A stretch of 64,000 nt of DNA from Nemophila menziesii (GCA_029959085.1 JARWIR010000027.1:1984001-2048000); one strand, 5' to 3'; counted from the stretch's first letter, positions 20,836-33,335 are shown. Made by a program: numbers and translations. Notes: a model not told the origin generated them from the letters alone.

Positions 20836-21501
20836 CTACTCAGAATCATATCCACTAACAACTATAGGTTCGCCATCACTATCAACCTCAATGGGTTCTT
20901 CCTCATCACCGTACTCATCCAAGGTGTCATCTTCAATTTCCTCGTTTTCATCAACAACCGTATCAAAATTCAAAGCAACAAAAAAATAAGCAGGGTCAAT
21001 CTCGATCTCCTCACTGGATGCCAAGTTCACCGGATCGGAAATCGTCTCGGTATTCACTAAAGGGATATCGACACTCGTATCCCCACCAGTGGGCATTGAC
21101 TCTGCACCCCATAACTCAGGACTCCATCCATGTCTATCATTGAGTTCCCATACTACTTTCCAACCTTTTTGTGATTTCCTTAAACTAATCTCGTCTATGT
21201 AAAAAACTTTTTTTGCTTGAGTAGCTAAGATGTACGGCTCTGATTGCCAAAAAAAATTAGACGTGTTGACAAGAGTTACCCCATGCTTTTTCCTCGGTTT
21301 ACTCGTGTCATACCAATTACACTCGAACAGCACAACAGAACAGTCATCGTCATATGTGATCTCTACAACCTTGACCAATTCACCGTAAAACGGTATTCCA
21401 TTGTAGATGGCGGATACCCCGTAATCTTGTGTCACCCTTGTTTCACCCTTTCCTTTAGTGACACAAGAGAAGAAGTCTGGAAGGAGCTGTGCATCAATCA
21501 T
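20836..21501 (-). pseudogene. TnpD C-terminal part (DUF4216) fused to LTR sequence
   Basis: An open frame of 221 codons. Residues from CVTKGKGETRVTQDYGV onward match the DUF4216 region of plant CACTA TnpD/TNP2 proteins (FYGELVKVVEITY, VLFECNWYDT, SEPYILATQAKKVFYID), followed by an acidic tail and a stop at 20836. The Transposase_21 domain normally upstream is gone. The first 12 codons (from ATG at 21501) are antisense LTR sequence joined in frame at the CACTA right edge. It is probably not functional as a transposase. Confidence 0.85.
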
Positions 21502-22403
21502 GTCTCCTTCAAACTCTTATCTTGTAATTCTTTTCTCTTCTTTTCTTTGTATGAATTAATTCTATTAGCTTAGGTTTTGCATAATGTATAAACTATGAAT
21601 TCTAATTCTTCTATCTAAGTTTCTTTGGGAATTATATGTTTTAATCGAATATTAGCTACTTACCTTTATATTTGATTATGTGTTTTGATTTAATGATTGT
21701 TTTCCTTGCTAGTGCACGAGTATAGGATTACCTTAATAGTAGTTAGATGGTCTCCTTGACAGGGTGTTTAACTATTGAACCACCACATAACGTCTAGTGT
21801 CGATATTAGTTCTGACAAAACATGATTCTAACTAGATAGTCATTAGGGTTTGTTTTAATCACCATATCACCAATGATTGCAGTATTTGCTTAGGGCCTTA
21901 GTAGCGTTTGATAACCCTATTTGAAATCACTTCTTGGTTGTGCCGTAGCCCCCTTAGTCGCTCTCAAGGTCTAAGGTATGGGAATTTAGAATCCTGACTA
22001 AGTATACCAAGAGATAATATTCTCCCTTATAACCTAGACCTAATAGATAGAATTAGAAGGATTGGTGCATACTAGTAAAACCTAAGCTATATCTTTCATA
22101 CTATCTTCTTGTCTTTCTTTTTATTTATTGTCTTTTATTTAGTAGTTTAGTTTTCTTTATAAAAACCAAATAAAAATCTATTTTCCTTTTCTTTCTTTCT
22201 TTGCGTATTATCTTTCTATCTTTTATATCTGCACTTGATAAATTTGCATAAGTTCTCTCTAACTTTCGTCAGTCCCTGAGGAACGAATCTTCTTATCATT
22301 AAAACTTGCATACGTCCTGTAATACTTGCAGTACCGTGTTAGCTTAGGGTGTTTATTTGCATCTAAATTATATCATCTTTTTATCACACCTTAGGCCACA
22401 CCA
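21461..22403 (+). mobile_element. Athila-type LTR fragment, right piece
   Basis: Continues the LTR cut at 15721. It matches the LTR at 28565-29840 (GAAGTCTGGAAGGAGC, then the TCTTTTCTTTGTATGAATTAA region). The end, ATCACACCTTAGGCCACACCA, parallels the end of the solo LTR at 2725 (ATCACACC...CCCACCA), so the LTR ends at 22403. CTATC at 22404-22408 would be the target duplication, but the other end is deleted. The LTR sits in the LINE whose remains start at 22404. Confidence 0.8.
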
Positions 22404-25336
22404 CTATCCCTTGGTGTAGTATGTGGGATTTTAATCTAATAAAATACTCCAGTGATAAACTAGGGGAAGTACCAATTAATAAAAAGGCCATGGATTGGTT
22501 TAACAACTTTATTAATAAACTTGAACTAATTCAGATCCCCTCTCAGGTATGAAACTTTACCTAGTCCAATAAAAGACATGGTCAAGATCTAACTAAACAA
22601 TTTTAGATGTAATTCTTGTGAATGATATCTAGTTAGCTATTTACCCTGATTGCTGGAATGGTGTACTTCCACCTATTGGGAGTAATCACAGTCCTATTGT
22701 TCTTAATTTAGGACTAAGAAGAAGTTTACTAAAAGATATATTTTTGGTCAAAACTAGCTTTGCGAAGATAGTTGTCACGTTGAGATTCAAAACACTTGGA
22801 GAAGACTAATAAACTTAGTGGGTAGAGGCATTGCTAGGTTAGTTCTAAAGTTAATGATACTACTAAATGTGTTTCTAAGTGGGCCACAACTAGAACCCTC
22901 AATAATATAAAGCTTATTGTTATTACGCTTAATAAGTCATTTTCTCTTGAAAATTAGGATTATATCTTACCTCAAGCCTTGAAAAATATTAGAACAAAGA
23001 AGAGGCTCACTAGGCCTCTAGGTCCAAGACTAACTAGATCAGATTGGGTAACCAAAACACTAAGTATTTCCAAGATATCACTAAAAGTAAAAGAATAAAA
23101 AAACCAGATTCTTAGAATAAAATTGAATGATGGTACTTGTTTAGAGAGAATTGAAGAATTTTTCACTGAATTTACAACTACTACAATCACATCTTTATTT
23201 GTGATAAACCTAGGGATTACTCCTTCCTCTTGAATTGTGCTAAAAAGCTTGTCACTAATGATATGAATAATGAGTTGACTAAATCTATTAACATAGGTAA
23301 ACTTAAAGAGGTTGTTTGGTCCTTAGATGTTGAAAAATCACCTGACTCTGTTGGGTATGTAGGGTTTTTCTATAGAAACTACTGGAAATGATCAAAATTG
23401 ATATGCTTAGAGTTATTTCAGATCTACTTATGAATACTCAGATCTCAAAAGAATTAATAGAACGACTATTGCCTTGATCCCGGATGTGCTAATCCTTAAA
23501 CATTGGGTCAATTAGGCCAATTAGTTGTACAAACATTTTGTATAAAAAAATTGTGGCTAAAATTATTACTAATAGACTTAAGCCATTTATGGAAAAGATT
23601 GTCATAAATTGTCACCTCTCACGCACTTCTGACTTCAATTTCTACCATGAAACCAAAGAGCTCTCTCAGAATCATAATAATTGCATGTGATGACCCTCTT
23701 AAGTTGATTTCCAAGTTTTGTAGGTAAACGATTTATCTATCCAAAAGTGGCTTTTTTGTCTTTTAAAGCTATAACTTGGGTTTGAACTAACTTTCTCGAC
23801 TTCTTATCCTTGACTTAAGGCCACGTATCATCCAAGTGCCTAAGAGATGCATGCTTAACACAAAATTAACGCACAAAAAACACTAAGTATAAGAATTATC
23901 CAAAACGGGAAACAATGTGAATATGTCTAAAGATAGGGAATAATCTCTCAAATAATTCCAAATAACCCCTTAAAATGTCTTGTGATACAACAAATCTATC
24001 ACATTAAAGGATATATGCATAAGGGTTTCAAGTTCAGAAACCCTATTCAATATGAGCTCATAGTGGTAGCATAATTGTTAAATAAGGATATCTCTGGATG
24101 GAATAAGAATATCATTAACTAAGGTTTTCCCCAACCTGTGGTTAATGAGATTACCGGACACCCGATTATGCAGCTAGACAAGGATGTGAAAATTATTTAG
24201 CTGCATACCAAAGATGCGAGTACCCTTTTAATGCGGGAGATCATTATTTAATCCAGGATGAGATTGTTAAAGAATGTCAGTCATCGTATATGGGCGAAGG
24301 TAACAAAAAATGAGATCTGGAAAATTATTTGGTATACTAACATACCAACTAAGATTTGAATTTTTGTTTGGAAAGTTTGTAAATGAGCGATACCCACTAA
24401 AGTTAATTTACACAAAAGGAAGTTTGTCAAGGACTCTAAGTGTGATTGGTGCGAAAAGGAAGATGAATCAATTGAACATCTTATTCTTAAATCCCCCTTT
24501 AGTAGTGATCTACGGGCCTCATTAACTATGCAGAGTAAGATTGATTGAGAACATGAAGATTCTACCAAAGATTGGATTCTTAAAAAAATTCAATGGGTAG
24601 GACAGAAAAGTTATATCCGCTTTCATCCTTAGCATGATTTGGTTCATCTGGAAGGTTAGGATTCAAGGTTTGTTTGAGAATAAGAAGAGGAATTTGAAAG
24701 AGATTAATGTCAGGAGAAACTTGCTTATTAAATATCTATTTGGAGACTTTGGGTATGGTGCTAGACATAAGAATGGAGGGATAGTGATACTAGATCAAGA
24801 TTGCAACAATAATAACATCTTCTAAGATGATTCAGACATTATGTAGCTTAATGATGTATCATTTACTAAGGAATGGGAGGATACGAATATAGCGTCGTTG
24901 GTAGTTAACCGTGATGGGGAAATCATTCATAAGGTTATAAAGAAGTGTAGAATCAAATCTTGTACTAAAGGAGAAGTATGGACCCTTCTCATGGCTGTAA
25001 GATCAGCGATGCTACTCTAATAACCTTGAAATAGTTTAAAATATTTATAAAATAGTGAAAGTTAATTGAAGATCTAGTCAATCATTGAGAAATAAATGAG
25101 AAAGTTCCCAAAATAAAAAAGCTTCACACATAAAAGGAAACTTTGATAGCCTAGCTGACTTGGTGGTTAAATTTGTAAGACAAAACATTAACTTCTCTTG
25201 TTGGAAAACCATGTTGCTATTTGAAAAAATTATTTTTCTTAATGTTTTGTATAGATGTAGTGGGATTGGTTTATGTTGGGATTTTGTTGTACTAATTTGT
25301 TTAATTATCTAGTAATGACAAAAAAAATAAAAATAT
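22404..25336 (+). mobile_element. L1-type LINE relic, ORF2
   Basis: Degenerate ORF2 pieces in order: end of the endonuclease (WDFNLIKYSSDKLGEV, DVILVNDI, GVLPPIGSNHSPIVLNL), linker, RT N-terminal part (SLDVEKSPDSVGY, LNIGSIRPISCTNILYKKI to about 23610), then an unassigned 450-bp stretch where the RT core with its FADD should be, then zf-RVT (CDWCEKEDESIEH near 24450) and RNase H-like residues to an A-rich end at 25320-25336. Many stops and frameshifts. It is unrelated at close range to the intact LINE at 9102. Confidence 0.75.
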
Positions 25337-25395
25337 AATGAGTTTTGAGAAAAGGCTTTCAAACCTATTAGAAAATTATCTCAAAAAAACACTGA

Positions 25396-25662
25396 TCCTG
25401 TTGGTTTGAGAAAACATTTCCTATTTCGTTTTCAAAATACATTTTCCAAACATGATTTTTGTTTTCTTTTCAAAATTTTCAGAAAATATGAAAAACATTG
25501 ATTTCACGTTCTCCAATATATCCGTGTTTTCATTTAATTTTTCAGAAAACTATTTTTATTTTCTCCAGTCAAACACGTTTTTGTTTTTATTAGTATTTTG
25601 GAAATAGAAAATATAGAAAATGAAAACAGAAAATACCCATTATTTTCACAAATCAAACGGGT
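25396..25662. mobile_element. Possible MITE
   Basis: About 267 bp of AT-rich palindromic sequence with imperfect inverted ends (CCTGTTGGTTTGAGAAAA on the left, complement of CCGTTTGATTTGTGAAAA on the right) and repeated TTTTC/GAAAA tracts. It lies 0.5 kb downstream of the prolyl hydroxylase stop. No clear target duplication was found, so the class is uncertain. Between here and 26162 I see only AT-rich 3' flank. Confidence 0.5.
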
Positions 25663-26162
25663 TTCTAGAGAGCTATTCTCATTAAATCTTTATCTGAACC
25701 ATTTTTCTTTTCAAGGAATCATGTACCCTTTGAATTGAAACCCAAGTCTGAGCTAGCTTGCCAAAAATACCAATCATATAAAACCAACATACGAACACAA
25801 CTCTATCAAATATAAGCATTGAGCAAGAATTAACCAGAAGTAACCGAAAAAGAAAAAAGTACACCCTGAAGTTGAAGTAAAGAAGACACAATATGAATAC
25901 ACATTAAAACGTTACAAAGCATTTAAAAAAACAATAATGTACTCAATACTATCTTATGTACCAGCCAAACTTTACAACTTAAAGTCCTTTCAATTATACA
26001 TTTTCAATCAAATATGTATTACAACTCTCCGTGCACATGATCTGCCGATACATATTTATACCAACTGCTAAACAAATTAAAATACATATTTAATTAAAAA
26101 AAATGTAAAAGAAATTGTAGATCACTAATGAAGAATTAGTACCTTTAGAAAATAGCCTAAAA

Positions 26163-27474
26163 CTAGTATTCACGAACATGCATCCACTTAGTTGATGACC
26201 ATTTATTACCTTTAATCACAGGGCACCCACCTAAACATAATAAAAACAAATTAAATTACAATAACTACAATCAGTAAAAAATAAAATTACCATGCAAACT
26301 CGAAGGATCTAAAGTAGCATCAGGCCTCATACTCCAAAAAAGCAACGCATCACCCATTTTTGGCTTAATTGAAAGACCTTTTTTTGCACATGCTGATTTG
26401 TCATTCCACCCTATAGTACCACTAAAATTACCTTTCGCCATAGGAAAAACTGTTTCACCACCTTCTTCAACATCTGATCTATAAATTATATAATTACCAA
26501 TCAATAACATAAATAATGTTTAATTACATGAATATAATATAATATACTTACAGATACATTAAAACTGTAGCTATACGTTGTCCACCCTTTTGAATGTTGT
26601 ATGTATCAAGAAAGTAATCATAATGAGGTTCGTATTTTTGTCCAACTTCATAGTGTAGTATTTGTAAACCTTCTCCATGCTCTGTAATTTCAATATTTGT
26701 TTAGATACTAAAGAATATTCTTTTTGATACAATCTGTTTTTACCTATAGGGATAAATGTATAGTCTGCTATTCGTTTTTCGATATCTTTAATTACTTTAT
26801 CTCGTCCTCTTCTTAGAAATGTTCCAGAACTTGTACGCACCCTGAGGAAATAATTATTAAAGAATTAAATTTTGTTTAGTAATTAGATTTGACGTTTATA
26901 GTACAAACCTGCTATCTTTACTCTTTCCAGTTCTGCTATCAACTACAGTTGATTTCACCATGTGAGGTTTAGCAAGGTTTATTAAATACTCACACTCTTC
27001 TTTAGACTATACAAAAGCAATACACCACAAGATTATTTTATTATGAAAACTGAATAATTAAGAAGGTGAAAAAGAAAAGCTCACCAAAAAATTGTGATAG
27101 ATGAAAGCTCTAGGCTCCCAAGAAACGATTTCTACCCATTGCTTCTTTCTTTCCTCTAAGTCATCTCCACTATCTTCTTTTCTGCATCAATAATTCGGAA
27201 CACAAAGTGTTCGGAAAAATGTCTCAATCAAAGCTAGTATTTTGTTTGGAAAAAATTGAAAGTGGAAAAGAATAAAAACATACAAATCTAATTTAAGCCG
27301 CTTGAAAGTGATGCGATCTTCAAGAAGTTGGTCCTCGGAACCAAGAGGAAGTGATAAAATGCCGAGAGCTAAAAGCATAAGAAGCACAATTGTGAGCATC
27401 AAAAGCATGGATAACACCAACGCCACCGTTGATGATCGCTTCCCGAGATGCTTACTTCCCCTTTGCTTAGGCAT
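26163..27474 (-). CDS. P4H: Prolyl 4-hydroxylase (2-oxoglutarate/Fe(II) dioxygenase), type II membrane
   Basis: Seven exons: 27474-27284, 27181-27085, 27006-26909, 26841-26744, 26681-26552, 26478-26291, 26230-26163. All have GT-AG borders and compatible phases, giving 289 aa, the usual size for plant P4Hs. A short basic N-terminus (MPKQRGSKHLGKR) precedes one hydrophobic segment (residues about 17-40), as in ER/Golgi type II members. The catalytic domain has HYD (H181, D183) and the distal histidine H267 (SLHGG) for iron, with K277 (GNKWSSTKW) the likely 2-oxoglutarate lysine. Family members hydroxylate prolines of extensins, AGPs and peptides. Odd: the usual PWWN just before the SACAKKGLS stretch is GTIGWN here. 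No stop or frameshift seen. Confidence 0.94.
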
Positions 27475-27937
27475 TTTCTTGAAATTCGCCAAAAAGAATC
27501 TTCAGATTCTTAATTCAATTGGAATATCTCAGTGTGGTTTAGCTGAAAGTGCCGTGTCTGTAATGAACAGAAATTTAAATTTATTTGCGATTTATGTGTT
27601 TGGGAATATATATTTTTATGTAGAGTAATTATTTTTGCTCAATTCTATTTTTGAGTAGATAAGACTTTGACCTTTTTTACCATTTGACCTTTCCACGTCG
27701 AAGGCTTTTAAATGCATTTTACGTTTTATTAAAAATAATGAATATTACTTCAAATCAGATTATCTTTTATAATTTTTTATGTATATCTATCATAAAAGAG
27801 AAAATAAAATAATAAATTAAAAAAAAACTAAATAATTAGTCAATTTAAAATCAAGCTAAAAGTTAATAAAAAAAAAAGTAATTTGAAATAATATCCAACA
27901 ACATTTTTTTTAAAATGCATTTATATGATGTTGTATC
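27475..27937. other. Upstream flank of the P4H gene
   Basis: AT-rich spacer that should hold the P4H promoter (minus strand). I see no single convincing TATA box among many AT runs. It ends at the T-run (27938-27947) that is the poly(A) tail of the minus-strand LINE. Confidence 0.4.
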
Positions 27938-30427
27938 TTTTTTTTTTAGTCGAGAAAATTCCATTGATAGTAAACGATTACAAAAAATCTAATCAATACC
28001 TATTGTACTGTAATCATTACGAAGTAGTTTAACCAATTGAGGCGATTGAAACCAATTAAAGCTAAACAGCTTGCCACATAATCCTTGTTTAGCTACACAA
28101 CCCGCTATCAAATTCTTACTCCGAGGAAATAAGGAGTACTTAATATTACAAAAGGAACTACTAACTCTAATGTCTCTAATAAAGTGTTTAATACAATGAG
28201 ATAGTTTGACTTTATTACACAATAGAGGCTTTAAAAATAAAGAACAATCATTCTCTATAACGACTACTCCACTTGGATATGAAACCGTCAGTCTACAAGT
28301 TTGGTATACCCATCTAGTTTCAGCCTTTACTGGTGATAAAGCTCTCACATACTTCACAATCCTATCTGAAACCTTGCCATTGTGATCCCTAACAATAGAA
28401 GCCACACATGAGTTAGAATTAAAAGCATCAAATGCAGCATCTATTTTAATTTTGATTTTACCAAGGGTGGGTGGTACCCAACCTGTGTTGGTTAAATAAA
28501 AAGCTAAGTTTGATCGAATATTACTCATAAGATTATCATGCTCAACTAAAACTGCTTGAGTATTAGTATTTGAGAAAACTAAACTAATAAATTAAAAGAC
28601 AGAAAATTAAATAAAAGAAAAGAAAAGAAGGTAGTATGAAAGTTTAGCTTGAGTAAATAGCATGTAATCCCCACTAGTTTTGTCGTTCTAAACATGTAAG
28701 GGTGAATTATGTAGTATTTCAATAATCGGTTCCAATTACGGTAGGTAGTTTTAAATAGGATTTACCTGTGTCAATAAGGCTTCCTAAGCAAACTGTTCCT
28801 GTAATTGGTAAATAGTCACATGAACTAAACCATAGTGATTATCTAGTTAGGTTGATTTGTCAGATCTAAACCGAATACTAGACATTATGTGCTAAACATG
28901 TAATTAAGCACCGTTGTCAATGGTGACCTAACTACTAGATGGTAATTCTATATGGCCATGGTTCCACAAGAACACAGAATATAAATCCAAACACATAAAC
29001 AGAGAATAAAAACAATAATTCAATTTAAAAAATAGAATTCCAAAATTAGATAGATGTCAATCAAAACTAGGGTTCATACATATATGCTAAAACTCACGCT
29101 AAAAAGAATTAATTCATACTAAGAAAAGAAGAGAAAATAATTACAGAATCAAAGGTTGAAGGAGACATATGGTGTTCTGCTCCTTCCAGACTTCTCCTCT
29201 TGTGTTGCAGCTTCCTCTTGGCCTTGAGGTCTGGCCAAGGATGATTTTCTAATGTTAAGAGGCTGTATTTATAGGGTATAGGAAGACCTAATTCGTTTTC
29301 TTGAAGGAGAAGGAAAGTAATGGACTCCTAGCCCAACTCAAATTCGTATGGAAATAAAGATAATTACTGCTGAACTGTTTTGAGCATATCTTCTTCGTTA
29401 TTGGTCGGTTTTTGCTCCACAATATACCAAAAGAATCCTCACAGAATTATCTACGTCCTTATGAAAGGAATTTACCAAAATCGGCTTCGTTTTGGAGTTA
29501 TCACCACTTCTTTAGACGTAGCTGCAGAAATTCAGATTTAAGGCAGCTTTTCCTTTTCCATGTTTTTAGCTTTTACTTCCTTATCTTCAATTTCCATATT
29601 TATCTTCTTTCCTTTAGCTCTCTTTACCAACTTGGACTCTAATTAATTACCATATATCTCTAAAGCTTCACACTAAATAAATAATTAAACCCAATATGCT
29701 CTAAAAATTATAAATAATCAATTCAAGACCCAAAATAGGAAAATGCACTAAATTAAGCTAAAGTCGACCTATAAACTAATAAATACGCCTAAAATGATGT
29801 CTCATAATTATATTAAATCATCACAAATGAGGAGACATCAGTCTCCCTCACAGTGACACACCCTGAGTTAGACTTAATCTACACACGGGAATCCATTTGT
29901 TTAGGATATATATGAACAGTCAAAATGGTTGCAACCAAAGATGAGTTAAATAAAGTTCTAAGTATTTCAATACCAGCCTAAGCCATCATTGTTTAGTAAT
30001 TCACTAACCCATACCATATTAACTCCAACAGGTTTGGTAATAGATTTAATGCTGGGGGTTCAATATGAATCCCAAATACTAACTTTGTCTCCTTTCCTAC
30101 TTTTCCAAGAATAGATATTTCTTGAATATATCCCTCCCTGATACAATATTCCTCCAACCCTAGGAGCAATTACTACCAACTGATGCTCCTAAAAAGTCAT
30201 TATTTGGAAAATACTTTCCTTTCAAGATTTTAAAAGCAATTGAATCAGGTTTTAGAAAAAGTTTCTAGGCATTGGATGCCAAAAGAGGCAAGTTATTTGC
30301 ATGAAAATATTTAAATATAAGACCACTATCTGATTTATTCCTATAAAGAGTAGTACAGATGTTTTGCCCCAAAGTGTAATATGATAAATCAACACTATAA
30401 AAGGGCAAGACTCCGTAGTGTATGGAT
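27938..30427 (-). mobile_element. L1-type LINE relic with inserted LTR
   Basis: The 3' end is at the T-run 27938-27947 (poly(A) on the minus strand). The RNase H-like domain at 28528-27989 (GWVPPTLGKIKIKIDAAFD ... VVIENDCSLF ... NLIAGCVAKQ) is open and resembles the tail at 5512. On the other side of the LTR, 29841 to about 30340 reads PDSIAFKILKGKYFPN, then FGIHIEPPALNLLPN and LRTLFN, the post-RT region of plant LINEs. The zf-RVT section between is missing or replaced. The part 30340-30427 is not clearly coding. Confidence 0.75.
28565..29840 (-). mobile_element. Athila-type LTR, truncated
   Basis: On the minus strand it starts TGATGTCTCC at 29840 with the 46-nt inverted repeat (its partner TGATGTCTC ends the stem at 29795). 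It contains the region shared with 15575-15721 and 21461-22403. The last 250-300 bp of the LTR are missing: homology stops near 28565 and no TGGTG end is found. It is inserted in the LINE relic. No internal region adjoins it, so it is a solo or decayed LTR. Confidence 0.8.
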
Positions 30428-31766
30428 TGGTGACAAGTAAAGTTGATAAGTAAGGTTATCGTTTTCCACAAAAATTATCAGTGAGAACAAATGTGCTTCA
30501 AGTAGTGTAAATGCGTAAAGCTCGCAATGAAAAATAAAAAAAGCTAAAGAATTTGAATAGTAAAAGTTTATTTGGTTTTGAATTATTAACAACTAAGAAA
30601 GTAATGGCAACAAGAATTAAACTAGTGATGAAAATAAATAAGTAAATAGAATAAAAGATAATAACTAATATGAGAGAGTTGCTTGAGGGATTGCTAGTAA
30701 TTATTTATGCCGCTACTTAATTGTTTTATTAATAAGGGCGAGTGGTGAGGTTCAGATTAGTCGGGATTCAATGGTTTCTCTAACTCCTATCAGGGTAGAC
30801 TTAGAGCGCAATCCTACCCACAAATCGGCTTTCAAATGAATTTAATTCTTACCCAAATGACTACCCAATAGGCAAGGCCATCAGGTTCAATGCCACACAC
30901 TAGATGTTTATATGCTAAGTCTGTAATCAAATCCCCCTTCTTCGGGTGGATACCCAATTACTACAACTACCCACTACTTGTCCAAAGTACAATAGTATTA
31001 TAATAAACATATAAATCATTCAAATGATTAATCAAACCCAACTCAATTAAATATTGTAATTTCCCAATTTCAATAACTCATTAAAAAAGCTAAGCAAAAT
31101 CTCTTACATAAGCATCCTCAAGCAATGAGGGTTTAGTTCATAATAAAAGAAGAAAAACTAATTAAAACTAATGACATGATCATGTTTAAAAGCAAAATTA
31201 AAGATAACTCTTAAAGCTGAATGGAAATGATGAATGGTTGAGGAAGAATCTACAGGTTCATAGACAAACCATCCTATACTGTTTTGCTTCCCTCTTCCAC
31301 ATTCGGATGAAACTGATGCATAATGAATTAGATAATGAAGTGTATGTGTGTTGGGGGATCCCAAATGACTTAAATATGAAGTAAAATCGTATGGGCCCCC
31401 TTTATGCTTGCTTAATTAGGTTTAGAACGGGCCTATCATGTTTTACTAAACATAATTCTCGTTCGAGCCATGGTGGAAGCAAATGGCATAACTGCTTCAT
31501 CTTAACTCCGAATTGACTACTGTCACTTCCCACATGACACTACTCCAATATCTCTTTAAATAAAAAGGAACCAGGTCTAAATATCTCACCAATATGTCTT
31601 AGTGACTTAAACACTAAGGTGCAAAGAATTTTCCTGCAAATTTTCCAACTTCCCGAAGTGACTCTAGGCTCAAATTCCGCTTTGGGTTGGGGCTTATCTT
31701 GACATTTTGACTTCTTCTTCTCATATTGGAACGTTTTACTAAGAACATACCTAAAATCTACACAGT
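30428..31766 (-). mobile_element. Old Athila-type 3' LTR, first piece
   Basis: Minus-strand LTR whose 3' end (TGGTG on the + strand) is near 30428 and whose 5' part has been separated by the insertion at 31767; it resumes at 52030 and starts at 52194. It shows the family pattern of leader repeats and an A/T-rich run but is well diverged from the inner element. Open frames inside are short and not coding. Confidence 0.7.
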
Positions 31767-33328
31767 TGATGTCTCCTTAAATGTTCTTATTTTCGACCCT
31801 TAGGAGACATCATTTTTGGTGTTTATTTAATCATTTCGATAGACTTTTGGACTAAATATGCAATAATATGATTTTCCTCTTTTATTTCTAGCATTTTTGA
31901 TTTATTAAGCTTTTGCGCGTAATATTGGTATTTTTAGTGAGTATTTTACAGGTTTTAGATGTTAGCTAGAAGAGGAATCCAAGGAGAAAGTCGAAGATCA
32001 AAAGATAGAGTCAAGACTTGAAAAGAAATCCCGAAGATATTATTTTTAGAGCTGAAAATCCATTTTCCAGGCCATAGATTGCTGATTTCGAGGTGCTTAA
32101 GCGATGATCTAGCTGTTGACCTTTGAAGAGAAATCATTCCTTATCGAATTACGGAACTTTAGCAACTGGAATGAGGTCAATCGGAGTTGTAACGCATCGG
32201 GATAAGCTGTTTTAGTGAAGGTATATCAGCAGTTACGGGATTTTAGGCTAAGTTAGTGGACTTGGGCCTTTTATATTTCATTTAATTAAAAGCCTAGGTC
32301 CAAGTCCGAATTTCCACCTATAAAATCAGCCCTTGACTTCTATTTTACACACAATTCACATTCTGCAAGATTAAAAACACCAGAGAGAAGCAACTGAAGG
32401 AAGGAGAAGAAGCTACAAGAGCTGGATAGGGTCTATATCTCCGTTCGTAGTCATTCCGATTCCGGAAATTAGGTTCTTTTATCTTTTTAATTCTGTAAAC
32501 AATATGAATTCCTTTAATTTTAATTTCATATTTCATTTTAATATGAGCTAAGTTTTATTTAGTGCTTGAGAACAAATAATGGGTGAATCCCAATTCCTAT
32601 TAATTAACGAATGTTGAATTTGGGTTTTTATTGAATTAAACTAAATTAGGGCTTTTACTCTTTTCGATAAATTATGAATATTTACTGTTTTTAGCGTCAT
32701 GAACTAGGAACAAGTAATAGTATTTAGGCTATTCCAATTAGTGGCAATTGGATCATCCTGACGGAGGGTTTAAATACGGAACCATTTATTCAATCTAGGA
32801 TAGAAGTTAATGATTCTGACGAACTTAGCTAATCCTAGGGCCAATGAGGTAATAATACTTAATCATCCAACGGTGGATCATATTTACCCTGACGGGACTA
32901 GTGATACTTTAGGATTGCCTTATAGTCCACCCTGACGGGGGTATAAGGACATTAGAATCCCGACCATTGTAATAGACTAATTTAGCCCTTAAACAACATA
33001 AGTTAAGAAATAGGATAGGGAGGATCCTTGCGTTCTCAAGTGCTACTTCTCATATTGCGTTTTACATCATTTTACTTGCGTCTTAGCTTTTACTTGCAAT
33101 TTAATATTTGTCTTTCATTCATTAGTCTTATAACAAAAACCAAACAAATATATTATTGTCTTTTATTTTCGTAAGTGCATCAATCACTACTTGCTAAACA
33201 TTGTGATCAACCATTCCGTCCTTGGAACGAATCTGATTTATCAGAAATACTACTTGGGACAACCGTACACTTGCGGTTGTGGTTCGATTATTTATTGCAT
33301 TATTTTTAGAACACACAAAGGACCACCA
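31767..33328 (+). repeat. Athila 5' LTR
   Basis: TGATGTCTCC ... GGACCACCA. Starts with a 46-nt inverted repeat (31767-31776 pairs with 31803-31812). TATAAAAT at 32319-32326 is the probable promoter TATA box, which leaves an LTR leader of about 1 kb. That leader contains four CTGACGG-type motifs (32757, 32815, 32888, 32931). Confidence 0.96.
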
Positions 33329-33335
33329 AGTTTTT

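Larger units (their letters stand above)
15722..21460 (-). mobile_element. CACTA (En/Spm) transposon, truncated
   Basis: A 5739-bp insertion in an LTR. The left end is CACTACTCCGCG; the right end reads ...TTTAGTG, the complement of CACTAAAGG. The ends share only CACTA and no clean 3-bp duplication is visible (flanks AGA and ACA). From right to left the minus strand holds the C-terminal DUF4216 part of a TnpD-type transposase, a 20-bp satellite, an array of TAGCGACTAC inverted motifs, an intact TnpA-like gene, and the left subterminal array. The Transposase_21 catalytic part is absent, so the copy is non-autonomous. Confidence 0.85.

Noticed and set aside
23610..24060. Separate gene in the gap of the LINE relic
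   Set aside because: No coding frame or repeat ends are visible; it replaces the RT core but cannot be identified.
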